64,000 nt of DNA from Buddleja alternifolia (Eukaryota > Streptophyta > Magnoliopsida > Lamiales > Scrophulariaceae), in the NCBI GenBank assembly GCA_019426215.1, contig CM033400.1:18894568-18958567 (forward strand). The letters run 5' to 3'. The notes beneath the pieces are model-generated. The model had not been told where the DNA came from and did no database searches. It saw only the letters and a program-made list of their open reading frames with translations. Every line of letters starts with the position of its first letter. Within the stretch, counting starts at the first letter, position 1. The translations under genes were made by a program, and so were the position numbers. Below, one piece after another: positions 1 to 10,559 of this stretch.

Positions 1-1265
1 CGTCCCAATCCTATTAACGCTTGGATAGAAGTTGAAGCCCGTGAGTACCTTGCAAGATTATGGGCTGAGGATTATGATGAAAAAATAGAACACTTTGAGA
101 AATTCCTTGCCGCCAGAAAAGATCAGAAGAAAGCTGACAAGCTTGGCAAGCGGTGGATGATGGATACAGCCAGATGGGCTGAAGAGTTCGTTTTACACTT
201 CTATACTCTTGAAGAACTCGTGAGATATCCATTCTTATTTGAATTTGGAATTGAATATAGACGCCATGGGTTTGCAACCTTTTTACTTTAACAGAGTCTT
301 CATATTGCCGAAAACATTAGCAATCTGCCAGTTTACAGGCAACCTATCGAGCGCTACATCCGCCAACAGCTAGCCTTATTCAATCAAGGCTTACGCTATG
401 TGTTTTACCCTCATCAAGCGTTTGTTCAGCGCATCTTTCCAGATCTGAACGAAGATGCCTCCACCAGTAAACAACTTCCTTTGCCAGGACAAAGTGAAGT
501 TCCTTTGTGCATTGATAATGATCACGCTGAGTTTGCTGAGTTTTACAGAGACAGAAGAGTAGTGATAGAAAATGCACAAGCGATGGATATCACTTTTAAC
601 CACTATTTTGGGTTAAGTGACTTCCGAGGATAGAACCTTCATCCTGTGCTCTTTTGCCAACAGAACATCCAAGTGGCCATATCGCTGATCAGGCCAGTGG
701 ACCAAGAAGCAGCTCAAGCGCTTATGCCTTATTTATTGGACTTCTACAACTCTTACATTTCAGGAGTTGATCTGCCAAAAGATATGCAATTTGCAATAAG
801 CACTGAAGAGTGCGAAGACGCTATATTCCTTATTCCGCAGACCAACTTGATAAGTCCAAGGCATGTCATGGAAGCGATTGGCCCCCTTTGGGTCATTGCT
901 GTTGAGAATCCTTCTCTTTCCATGGAGATTGTCGAGATAGTAGAGGATATTACTCCTACTGTTCTTTGCCAGATATTTCTAGCGCCCGAGTAGTCGAGAT
1001 CTCTACTCAAGCACCTTTTTGTCAACCAGCGACTGCAGATCCATCCATGGATCAAGCGATTCAGAAAGTTCAGGAAGTCCTTGATGAGCCTAAAGAGCCT
1101 TTTGTAAGAGACAAATCTAAAGGCAAGGCTGTAGTTTCTAGCTCATACGGACTCCTTCCGTCTCCTAAGCGTTCTTCCCCCTCTGATTCAGATTCGAAAA
1201 GTGATCAAGAGACTCGAGACTTTAGAAGAGCTGTTAGGAACTCTCTTAATACCATCGAGGGTTCC
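1..1265 (+). pseudogene. Decayed ORF of unknown function, 5' part (possible env-like ORF of a copia element)
   Basis: One reading frame is open from base 1, so its start lies outside the window. It is broken by in-frame stops at 289-291 and 631-633, then shifts frame near 960-990 and continues to 1265, where element A interrupts it. The protein is helical and charged, with no motif I recognise as gag, protease, RT or integrase. The reading resumes in the same frame after the insertion, at 9522. The 3' part ends just before a polypurine tract and a copia-type LTR. That position, after pol and before the 3' LTR, is where some Sireviruses carry an env-like ORF, so this is a candidate for that. 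It could also be the gag-like ORF of a non-autonomous element. Position and decay are seen; function is inferred. Confidence 0.45.
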
Positions 1266-3704
1266 TGATGGGTGTCGAATCCACACAAAAATAATTCCTA
1301 CTCCTAAATTTGCAGATAGTGGTGAGCAGGGTCGAATCCACAGAGATTGGTTCAGATTTAATTCTCAATAAACGAATAAAATAGAAGAGGGGGATTTTTA
1401 ATAATCGATTAAACTAAAATTAAAATAAATAACAAAAATTATTAAAATCAAGAGATGCAAAATTAAACAAGTAGAAGAAATCAATTTATGGTGAGATTCT
1501 AGCCTAAGGAGTTATCTCCGTTTTGATTCAAATAGTTGATCCTTGATGCAAAGATACTTCAATGTTCATGAATAAATTGGCTATAGTTATTAACAAGCTC
1601 TAACAACCTAGTTTCTCCTTAATTTATCGATAACCAAAACAAGCTCTTTGATTACTTCTCTCATTGATTAAACAACCCTAAATAAGCTCTTAGGACTTAA
1701 TTTAACAATAGCATTAAGAAATAGAGAAACACCAATTCTAACCAACAAACTCGCAAGCTCGGTTCATTTAGATTAGATCACATATTCCCATAACAACAAT
1801 AAAAAACTTGTCCATAATCAATATTATTAACTACCACAAATATTAGAATTGACCAAACAATTACGGATTTGGGATTCTAAATGGCTATTTACTATTCCGA
1901 CAATCAAATAACGGGCCCTTATTATTTAATTAATCAAAATAATAATTTCAACAAACACAGAAAATATGCAAATACTCAAGAACAAAGAAGGAATAAATAT
2001 AAATTAGATCTCACAACTTTTGTAGAATCAAAACTTCAATAATCCTTGCTAGAACTTGAGTTTTTAGCAATACATCTTGAAAGAAAGAAAAAAACGTAGG
2101 AATTCTTCTCTTCTCCATGAAAATAACGTGTAATATGATAAAGTGTGGAAGAGAGAATAAAATTCCAGCAAATCTAGTTATATATGCCTAGCCAAAAGAC
2201 TCCTAACTAAATAAAACTCTAATTCTAATGGAAGAAGGAAAATAATTACTTACTAGAATAAAACACTAATAAAACTCCTAAAAATAAGCTCTTAGGATTT
2301 AATTTAACAATAGCATTAAGAAATAGAGAAACACCAATTCTAACCAACAAACTCGCAAGCTCGGTTTATTTAGATTAGATCATATATTCTCATAACAACA
2401 ATCGAAAACTTGTCCATAATCAATGTTATTAACTACCACAAATATTAGAATTGACCAAACAATTACGGATTTGGGATTCTAAATGGCTATTTACTATTCC
2501 GACAATCAAATAACGGGCCCTTATTATTTAATTAATCAAAATAATAATTTCAACAAACACAGAAAATATGCAAATACTCAAGAACAAAGAAGGAATAAAT
2601 ATAAATTAGATCTCACAACTTTTGTAGAATCAAAACTTCAATAATCCTTGCTAGAACTTGAGTTTTTAGCAATACATCTTGAAAGAAAGAAAAAAATGCA
2701 GGAATTCTTCTCTTCTCCATGAAAATAACGTGTAATATGATAAAGTGTGGAAGAGAGAATAAAATTCCAGCAAATCTAATTATATATGCCTATCCAAAAG
2801 ACTCCTAACTAAATAAAACTCTAATTCTAATGGAAGAAGGAAAATAATTACTTACTAGAATAAACCACTAATAGAACTCCTAAAAATAAGCTCTTAGGAT
2901 TTAATTTAACAATAGCATTAAGAAATAGAGAAACACCAATTCTAACCAACAAACTCGCAAGCTCGGTTTATTTAGATTAGATCATATATTCTCATAACAA
3001 CAATCGAAAACTTGTCCATAATCAATGTTATTAACAACCACAAATATTAGAATTGACCAAACAATTACGGATTTGGGATTCTAAATGGCTATTTACTATT
3101 CCGACAATCAAATAACGGGCCCTTATTATTTAATTAATCAAAATAATAATTTCAACAAACACAGAAAATATGCAAATACTCAAGAACAAAGAAGGAATAA
3201 ATATAAATTAGATCTCACAACTTTTGTAGAATCAAAACTTCAATAATCCTTGGCTAGAACTTGAGTTTTTACTAATACATCTTGAAAGAAAGAAAAAACG
3301 CAGGAATTTTTCTCTTCTCCATGAAAATAACGTGTAATATGATAAAGTGTGGAAGAGAGAATAAAATTCCAGCAAATCTAATTATATATGCCTAGCCAAA
3401 AGACTCCTAACTAAATAAAACTCTAATTCTAATGGAAGAAGGAAAATAATTACTTACTAGAATAAAACACTAATAGAACTCCTAAAAAATAGTAAAGCTC
3501 CTAAAAAAATAGGATTCTCTCTTCCTACTTCACACTTTTAAACATGTCTTCTTCTTTTTCTCCATCGTTTTCTTTATTTTCTTCTTCTACGAACTTTCAC
3601 CTTTCAAAATAAAAAATCATAATAAATTTCTATTATTTAAACTCAATTACCAATAAAAAAATAAAGGAATTATATGAAAAATATGCATAAAGTGCATACT
3701 AACA
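1266..3704 (-). repeat. 3' LTR of element A, expanded by a tandem triplication
   Basis: It matches the other LTR (8297-9516) from end to end, but is 2439 bp against 1220 bp. Almost all of the excess is two additional copies of a 602-bp unit. The outer ends are intact (TG...CA in both orientations) and directly abut the GTTCC target duplication on the left and the polypurine tract on the right. Confidence 0.93.
1681..3486. repeat. 602-bp unit in three tandem copies within the LTR
   Basis: Copies begin at 1681, 2283 and 2885, each starting AATAAGCTCTTAGGA, so the period is exactly 602 bp. The sister LTR has one copy, from 8712. Units 2 and 3 share variants (for example CATATATTCTCATAAC) that unit 1 lacks, so unit 1 is closest to the ancestral sequence. 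Each unit contains a TATA-like stretch of the LTR promoter. The junction joins CCTAAAAA, from the end of the unit, to AATAAGCTC, from its start, which suggests short A-rich homology at the breakpoint. Confidence 0.93.
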
Positions 3705-3722
3705 AATTCCCCCACACTTTAA
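3705..3722 (-). promoter_or_regulatory. Polypurine tract of element A
   Basis: On the minus strand AAAGTGTGGGGGAATT directly precedes the 3' LTR start TGTTAG. This is the plus-strand priming site for reverse transcription, and it fixes the element's orientation. Confidence 0.85.
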
Positions 3723-6042
3723 CTCTTGCACGTCCCCGTGCAAAGACAAAGGACTCAAAAATAAAGAAAAATAAAAATAACAAAAACAACTAAAACTAAC
3801 CACTTTCGTAGGTATCACGATTGCAGTTAGCGTATGCAACAAGCCTTTAAACTCCTAGGTTACCCTAGTGGACGAGTTAAGTCTCGTGAGGGTTTGCAAA
3901 TGATATACCCACAAAATCGATCTCTCAATATACAACAAGCAAGTCAAAGAAACTTATTTTTCCAAACATCAACCCTTATCATAAATTTTTTTAACAAAAG
4001 TCGTTAAAGATATCATTCATGCCTCAACCATAACTTTCGTATCCATACATACTCTTCAAAAATTCACAAAAATCCATGATTGCAAAATCCCGTATACAAC
4101 ATTCAACTCGCATTATCCATTTCTATCTCCTCAAGCATTTTATAACAAATTTAGCACCAATATCATACTTTTATTTACTTTAAGCAATTACTTGTCTTTT
4201 GACGCGAATACAAACATTGGTCATGAATGCACCCGATTACTCAACAAGTTTATCATTTATCATTTGATACCCTCTTATAGCCCTATCAGGATACTAACAC
4301 AGTAGCAGGTTTGGGCCGATAGATCCCAGACCAGTTGGCTTTAGGTTACCAAGCTTGAAAACTCCTCAGGCTTAATCCCTTCAGTGTAGTTAGCCCCAGG
4401 CGCTACAAGAGGTTATATCATACACATTTTAAGCACAAACACCTTCATAGGGTCTTAATACCCATATTTTCAATTCATCATCACTTTAATTTCACCAAAA
4501 TTTAAACCTAAGAAATTATCAACGAATTTCTGCGAGTCAAATATCACATACACAATCATGCTAGATTACAAACTTCCGTAAATTTCTCAAAAAGCATGTA
4601 CTTCAACAATTGTAACGGTATAAGCATGCTTGACTTCTCTCATGAATTTCATCAATTTTCTCAAATGAAAAGAATTGATATTTCGAAAAAAAAATTACAC
4701 TAACTTAACTCGTTGCACACTAAGAGAATTATACACACATCACGACAAAGGTTTAACCCCTCCCCCACACTTATTTCATGCATTGTCCTCAATGAATCTC
4801 AATGTATAAAAATAATTCGCACAAGAGGAATAAAAAGAGATAAAGGAACGGGACTCCCCTGAACAAAGATGTGTGAACCCGCGAGTTCAATCCGGTGTGA
4901 CTGATTTGTAATTGAGCTCGAAGAATTGAACCCCAAAGAAATTGTCCAAAGAAATTATCGGAGAAGACTCGAAAGTTGCAAATGCTGGAATGGTCAGAAG
5001 CGCGGCGGTCAGATTTGCATTTGTGTCTGTGAGGTTGCTGCAAGCGGATTTTGAGGTTGATTTTGCCGCTGGTTTCAGCGGTGTAGCAGTTGAGGCGGCC
5101 AGATCTGGTGGAGTGATCGGCGGCTGAGTCGATTACCGGTGGTAAACTTGCGCGGAGGATTCGCGGTGGCGTCGCGGTTGTTGGATAGGAACAAAGGGGC
5201 GGCTTTCGAGTAGGAGGCGGCGGACGGATTTGAGCAACGCGGCGGTGTTGCAGCGGTGTGTTTTTGAGTTCGTGATGGTGCGACGGTGCTCCGTCGGACC
5301 TTCTGGCTCGAGTTTCGGTGGTGCGGCGTCGGGTTTGGATGAGGCTGAATTCGCCGCCGGTGGAGGAATCGCGGCGGTAGTGGTTGCCGGCGATGGTTGT
5401 TCTTCCCATGGTGGTGAGATGAGGTTGAAGCTTTAATGGTGTTTTGGGGTGAGGTTAGAATGGTTTTGCTGCAAAAAAAAAAATTGGGAAGAAAGGATTA
5501 GGTGAGAGGAAAGAAAAAGAAAGATATTGCTAGGGGAAAAAAATCGAATTTGTTTTTTTAATAATTTTTTTTTTTTTTTTTGAAATTGACTAAGGGGTGA
5601 AGTGTGACTTTGTGTTTTTAAGGCAGAGCGTGACTTATAATTGAGCGTGGGCACGCCTAATTTTAAGTCATGAATTATCAACCTTGTGCACAACTAGGCA
5701 GATTGCAACTTTGAATAAAGCATGGGCACGCCTAATTTTATGTTGTAATCTGCCCAAAAAATAAAAATAAAATATATATATATATATATTTTTTAAGAGT
5801 TTAAAATGTGCCCCAGTATGACCTTGGGATGTGTTTCACCTCAAAGAAAAAGTCTAAAAATAAACAAAAATATAAAATAAAGGAACGAGAAAAGGTAAAA
5901 TCTTGGGTTGCCTCCCAAGCAGCGCCTTTCTTTAACGTCTTTGGCAAGACGAGGTTATGACTCAAGTTGCATAAGTAGGAGGTTCGAAGCCATCATTGTG
6001 CCAAGCTACCTTTAGTAGATCATCATCATTGAGTTCAATAGT
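3723..6042 (-). other. Noncoding 3' region of element A, where pol is missing
   Basis: It contains no RT, RNase H or integrase motif on either strand. Just downstream of the gag-protease stop, near 5910-5950, the minus strand has the GGGAGGCAACCC-type sequence that I recall from the region after pol in Athila elements, so pol appears to have been cleanly lost. A GC-rich block at about 4930-5440 is unlike its AT-rich surroundings. It gives a 206-codon minus-strand ORF of low-complexity, Arg/Pro-rich composition (4789-5409) that I do not believe is a real gene. A poly-T run near 5560-5580, a TA microsatellite near 5775-5790 and a short repeated motif GGGCACGCCTAATTTTA (near 5649 and 5727) are also present. 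Confidence 0.6.
4755..4772 (-). promoter_or_regulatory. Second polypurine-like tract in element A
   Basis: The minus strand reads AAGTGTGGGGGAGGGGTT, nearly the same as the polypurine tract beside the 3' LTR about 1 kb away. It could be a second plus-strand priming site, or the relic of an internal duplication. Confidence 0.4.
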
Positions 6043-8214
6043 TCACTGCATCAACAAGTTAGTAACATCTTTGACAAAAATAGAATAATCATTATTAGGA
6101 TAATTCATGGAATCATAAATACTAAATTCTATGATTTCACCATTTGATTCCATAGTAATTGTCCCAGCATGAATATCAATGTTAGTTCTAGATGTTTTAA
6201 GAAATGGTCTTCCAAGTAAAATGGGAGCAAAATCACAAGAGTTATCTTCACCCATATCAATAACATAAAAATCAGCAGCAAGAACCAAATCATTAACTTG
6301 AACTAATATGTTTTCTAGAACACCATCAGGATATGTATTAGACCTATCAATTAATTGGATAATCACATCTGTTCCTTTCAATTTTCCCACATTCAAAGAT
6401 TCATAGAGAGAACGAGACATGATATTAATAGAAGCTCCTAGATCTAACATAGCCTTCTCAATTCGCACATCACCTATCTTATAGGGAATAGTAAACATAC
6501 CTGGGTCCTCGCATTGTGGAGGTAATTTCTTTTGAATGACTGCAGATGCATTTACCTCATTTTTTCGGGAAGTTTCTAGAATTTCCTTTACTTGCTCTTC
6601 CTTCTCATATTCCACAAGCTTACCAGGAAACAGGGGAGATACCTCAATTAGCTCGACCTGCTCGGCTCGTGTCTCAGTCGGTTTGAGGAGTTGAGGTTCC
6701 ACAAATTTCTTCTCCAACTCTTCTTCTGCCTTACGTTTAGAGTTAGCAAACCGACTAGGAAACGGTGGAGGTATTACAAATTTCTTGAGCTCTTGTAACC
6801 CCTTTTCACTTCTCAAAGTGACTGCACTAACATTCTGCTTTGGATTCACTATGGGCTGGGAGGGTAGCTTACTCGAGCTTTGGGAAACCAATTCATTCAC
6901 AGTTGTGGCTAACTGACTCATTTGACTCTCCAGATGTTGTATACTAGTCCTCGTCTCTTGTTGAAATTGTTGTGTGTTAGTAGCTAATTGTTTAACAATT
7001 TCTTCAAGAGACATGCCTTGTGGGTTGGAGGATGGCTGAGGTGGTTGTGCTTGTTGTCTGGATTGATATGATTGTTGGAATCCAATAGACCGTAGACCAT
7101 AACTCAAATTAGGATGATCCCTCCACCCAGCATTGTAGGTATTCGAGAAGGGATCATACTTTCTCTGTGGAGCCCCCGAAAATCCAACAACATTGGCTTG
7201 TTCGTGTGGATCCTCTTGAAGTGTAGGACACACCTCGGTAGTATGACTAGGATTGAAGCAGATACCACATGCCTTCACTTGCTGTGTATTGCCTACTACC
7301 AATTTTTGCACTAGGGAAGTCAAATCATCCAGACGTTGATTCACTGATGCGAAAGTCACCTCATTCACCCCCTTCTGTGCAGTATCTTGTCGAGTGCCAA
7401 ATTGTTGGGTATTAGCAGCCATGTTGGAGATTAGATTTCTTGCTTCTGTGGGAGTTTTGTGTACCAGTGCGCCTCCACTCGCAGCATCTATCATATTTCT
7501 CTCCATTGTTGACAGACCTTCATAGAAATAATGGATTAGGAGCTGTTCAGGAATTTGGTGTTGTGGACAACTGGCTACAAGTTGTTTAAACCGCTCCCAG
7601 TACTCGTACAACGACTCTCCACTGATTTGCCTAATTTCGCATATCTCCTTTCTTATGTTAGCAACTCGTGAGGCAGGAAAGAATTTCTCCAAGAATTGCT
7701 TCTTCATTTCGGTCCATGTCTCGATTGAACCAGAGGGTAGATAATAGAGCCAGTCCTTAGCTCTGTCAGCTAGTGAAAACGGAAAAGCCCTCAGTTTGAT
7801 TTGGTCTTCAGTGACATTCCTTGGTTTCATCGTTGAACAGACCACATGGAATTCTTTCAAGTGTTTGTGGGGATCTTCTCCTGCAAGACCACGAAAAGTA
7901 GGAAGTAAGTGAATAAGACCAGATTTTAATTCAAAATCTAACTCAAGGGTGGGATATTGAATGCAAAGAGGTTGTTGGTTCATATTTGGCATGGCTAACT
8001 CCCTTAAAGTTCTCTCGTTGGCGTTGACCATGACTTCTAGATCCTCTTCTGAATCACTGGATGTATCACTCAAATCCAAAGTTAAGTTGAGTCCGGGAGA
8101 TGAAGTAGACGGGAATCCTTGAGCACGTTGCTTGGCCTCTTTTCGTAGTCGGCGAGCTATTTTTTCAATTTCAGGATTGTATTGAAGTTCACCTGCACGA
8201 AGAGATCGAGGCAT
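6043..8214 (-). CDS. gag-pro: Gag-protease polyprotein, Athila type
   Basis: Intact 723-codon ORF, taking the ATG at 8214 (MPRSLRAG...). The frame is also open upstream, but that stretch covers the primer site and LTR edge, so it is unlikely to be coding. Gag would package the element RNA in the cytoplasm and the protease would cut Gag. In order: an acidic N-terminal segment (DTSSDSEED); the retrotransposon Gag domain at about residues 80-250 (FRGLAGEDPHKHLKEF, IDAASGGAL); a CX2CX4HX4C zinc knuckle near residue 314; Gln-rich linkers; and an aspartic protease with DLGAS at about residue 589 and the ILLGRPFL flap-side motif. Gag matches what I know of Athila. It ends without continuing into RT. 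An uninterrupted frame in a pol-less element suggests recent activity or selection for a Gag supplier. Confidence 0.9.
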   Translation of the reverse strand: MPRSLRAGELQYNPEIEKIARRLRKEAKQRAQGFPSTSSPGLNLTLDLSDTSSDSEEDLEVMVNANERTLRELAMPNMNQQPLCIQYPTLELDFELKSGLIHLLPTFRGLAGEDPHKHLKEFHVVCSTMKPRNVTEDQIKLRAFPFSLADRAKDWLYYLPSGSIETWTEMKKQFLEKFFPASRVANIRKEICEIRQISGESLYEYWERFKQLVASCPQHQIPEQLLIHYFYEGLSTMERNMIDAASGGALVHKTPTEARNLISNMAANTQQFGTRQDTAQKGVNEVTFASVNQRLDDLTSLVQKLVVGNTQQVKACGICFNPSHTTEVCPTLQEDPHEQANVVGFSGAPQRKYDPFSNTYNAGWRDHPNLSYGLRSIGFQQSYQSRQQAQPPQPSSNPQGMSLEEIVKQLATNTQQFQQETRTSIQHLESQMSQLATTVNELVSQSSSKLPSQPIVNPKQNVSAVTLRSEKGLQELKKFVIPPPFPSRFANSKRKAEEELEKKFVEPQLLKPTETRAEQVELIEVSPLFPGKLVEYEKEEQVKEILETSRKNEVNASAVIQKKLPPQCEDPGMFTIPYKIGDVRIEKAMLDLGASINIMSRSLYESLNVGKLKGTDVIIQLIDRSNTYPDGVLENILVQVNDLVLAADFYVIDMGEDNSCDFAPILLGRPFLKTSRTNIDIHAGTITMESNGEIIEFSIYDSMNYPNNDYSIFVKDVTNLLMQ

Positions 8215-8273
8215 AAAACAGAACAGGCAACAAAAATTAACTATATAATGAGAAATAAATCTAAAAGCACCAA

Positions 8274-8291
8274 TCCCCGGCAACGACGCTA
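8274..8291 (-). promoter_or_regulatory. Primer binding site of element A (tRNA-Asp-like)
   Basis: The minus strand reads TAGCGTCGTTGCCGGGGA, two mismatches from TGGCGCCGTTGCCGGGGA, the complement of the plant tRNA-Asp 3' end. It lies 5 bp inside the 5' LTR. Confidence 0.8.
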
Positions 8292-8296
8292 AAATT

Positions 8297-9516
8297 TGAT
8301 GGGTGTCGAATCCACACAAAAATAATTCCTACTCCTAAATTTGCAGATAGTGGTGAGCAGGGTCGAATCCACAGGGATTGGTTCAGATTTAATTCTCAAT
8401 AAACGAATAAAATAAAAGAGGGGGATTTTTAATAATCGATTAAACTAAAATTAAAATAAATAACAAAAATTATTAAAATCAAGAGATGCAAAATTAAACA
8501 AGTAGAAGAAATCAATTTATGGTGAGATTCTAGCCTAAGGAGTTATCTCCGTTTTGATTCAAATAGTTGATCCTTGATGCAAAGATACTTCAATGTTCAT
8601 GAATAAATTGGCTATAGTTATTAACAAGCTCTAACAACCTAGTTTCTCCTTAATTTATCGATAACCAAAACAAGCTCTTTGAATACTTCTCTTATTGATT
8701 AAACAACCCTAAATAAGCTCTTAGGATTTAATTTAACAATAGCATTAAGAAATAGAGAAACACCAATTCTAACCAACAAACTCGCAAGCTCGGTTCATTT
8801 AGATTAGATTAGATCACATATTCCCATAACAACAATTGAAAACTTGTCCATAATCAATGTTATTAACTACCACAAATATTAGAATTGACCAAACAATTAC
8901 GGATTTGGGATTCTAAATGGCTATTTACTATTCCGACAATCAAATAACGGGCCCTTATTATTTAATTAATCAAAATAATAATTTCAACAAACACAGAAAA
9001 TATGCAAATACTCAAGAACAAAGAAGGAATAAATATAAATTAGATCTCACAACTTTTGTAGAATCAAAACTTCAATAATCCTTGGCTAGAACTTGAGTTT
9101 TTACCAATACATCTTGAAAGAAAGAAAAAACGCAGGAATTCTTCTCTTCTCCATGAAAATAACGTGTAATATGATAAAGTGTGGAAGAGAGAATAAAATT
9201 CCAGCAAATCTAATTATATATGCCTATCCAAAAGACTCCTAACTAAATAAAACTCTAATTCTAATGGAAGAAGGAAAATAATTACTTACTAGAATAAAAC
9301 ACTAATAGAACTCCTAAAAAATAGGATTCTCTCTTCCTACTTCACACTTTTAAACATGTCTTCTTCTTTTTCTCCATCTTTTTGTTCATTTTCTTCTTCT
9401 ACGAACTTTCACCTATCAAAATAGAAAATCATAATAAATATCTATTATTTAAACTCAATTACCAATAAAAGAATAAAGGAATTATATGAAAAATATGCAT
9501 AAAATGCATACTAACA
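8297..9516 (-). repeat. 5' LTR of element A
   Basis: This is the 1220-bp LTR with a single copy of the 602-bp unit. It begins TGATGGGTG and ends ACTAACA on the plus strand, followed by the target duplication GTTCC at 9517-9521. It is very similar to the 3' LTR outside the triplication. Confidence 0.93.
9211..9222 (-). promoter_or_regulatory. Probable TATA box of element A LTR
   Basis: The minus strand has ATATATAATTA in an otherwise ordinary stretch of the LTR. Corresponding copies occur in each unit of the triplicated LTR (near 2176, 2778 and 3380). Position within the LTR suits a promoter; this is not proven. Confidence 0.4.
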
Positions 9517-9521
9517 GTTCC

Positions 9522-10297
9522 TGCTCTAAGATACTTGAAAATAATGATCTAAATATCAGGCTGGTCTCTGACACTCGAAGTTGTGATATTGCAAATTTTG
9601 TAACAAAAGGCACCATAGCAATCATGGATAGCATATCACCACTAATCACTACTCTTTCCGAAGAATTCAATCGGACGCTTGCCCAGAATGCATCCGCTGA
9701 TACTGAGCATCACAATTCTTCCAATTTAATCTCTCAAGTGTCGCTGAGCAAGTTGCTCTTTTGATAGATGAAGTCAAGCTTCTACGTCGGGACATCGCTG
9801 AATTAAAGACCTCCCTTGATGATGCCAAGAAGGGGGAAGATCTTAAAGAAAAGCCCCAGTCCAAGGCTATCTCTAAGACAGACAACAAGCACTGGCGATC
9901 TATGTTCGAGGAGATAGTGAGCGTAAAGAAAATGCTTACTAAGAAGCGAAAGCCTAGATATTATCAAGGCAGGCACTTGCTTCCGGACTTAGATGTTGAG
10001 TTCTTAGAGAGTATGGGTTTTCACCCATATGCCGGACCGCTTAGAAGACCTATCAACTGGAAATCCACCAAGGATAGAAGAAAAGACATTTACCATAACT
10101 TGATCCGAGAACTTGGAATCCCTCCGAGGGATTGGGTGGAAAGGTTGATGGAGCTGAATGAACGCGTTATACTAAGAAGACATGAATACAATGAAGTCCA
10201 GCATACAACCATGATAGATGTTGATAGACTTCTACTGGACTTAGCGACTGAAATCTATCAAGAAGAAGAAGCAAATAGGAAGCGACAGAAAAGATAA
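9522..10297 (+). pseudogene. Decayed ORF of unknown function, 3' part
   Basis: This continues the ORF interrupted at 1265. With element A and one target duplication removed, the frame runs straight through. It shifts frame near 9725-9735 and then stays open to the stop at 10297. The segment after the shift includes a likely coiled coil (LIDEVKLLRRDIAELKTSL, near 9757) and a basic C-terminus. I recognise no catalytic motif. An Arg/Lys-rich stretch near 9930-10090 is notable. The position right before a polypurine tract and LTR fits an env-like or accessory ORF of a copia element. Confidence 0.45.
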
Positions 10298-10559
10298 ATG
10301 ATTATGTTGTTTTATATATATTTCTGTTTGTCGCTTTAAAGTTTTTTTTTTCAGTTGTAAATCATGTATGCTTAATTCTTCCATATGAATGAATGAATGA
10401 TTTAACACTGAAACAACTTGTTGAAGATAATCTAACTTCAGCTAACTTAACTAACCTTCCAAACGCTAACTTTTGATCTTTTTGGACTTTTCTTTGAACT
10501 ATTAATCTATAAAAGAGTTATAAGAGTTAAGGTCTTGACATCATCAAAAAGGGGGAAAT
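10298..10559 (+). promoter_or_regulatory. 3' untranslated region and polypurine tract of a copia element
   Basis: Short AT-rich noncoding stretch ending in AAAAAGGGGGAAAT at 10546-10559, which directly precedes the LTR start TGTTAGG. Such a purine tract before a TGTT...TTTTGAT(A/G)ATGACAA LTR is typical of copia elements of the Sirevirus kind. Confidence 0.65.

Larger units (their letters stand above)
1266..9516 (-). mobile_element. Element A: Athila-type Ty3/gypsy LTR retrotransposon, gag-protease only
   Basis: The element is bounded by the exact 5-bp target duplication GTTCC (1261-1265 and 9517-9521). On the plus strand it begins TGATGGGTG and ends ACTAACA. It runs on the minus strand: 5' LTR 8297-9516, primer site 8274-8291, gag-protease 6043-8214, polypurine tract 3705-3722, 3' LTR 1266-3704. 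There is no RT, RNase H or integrase; only about 2.3 kb of noncoding sequence separates the protease stop from the 3' LTR. Athila elements normally carry pol there, so A is a non-autonomous derivative that would need enzymes supplied in trans. It sits inside the decayed ORF 1-1265/9522-10297. Confidence 0.93.

Noticed and set aside
4789..5409. 206-codon minus-strand ORF in element A
   Set aside because: Low-complexity Arg/Pro-rich product from a GC-rich block with no recognisable domain; probably open by composition.
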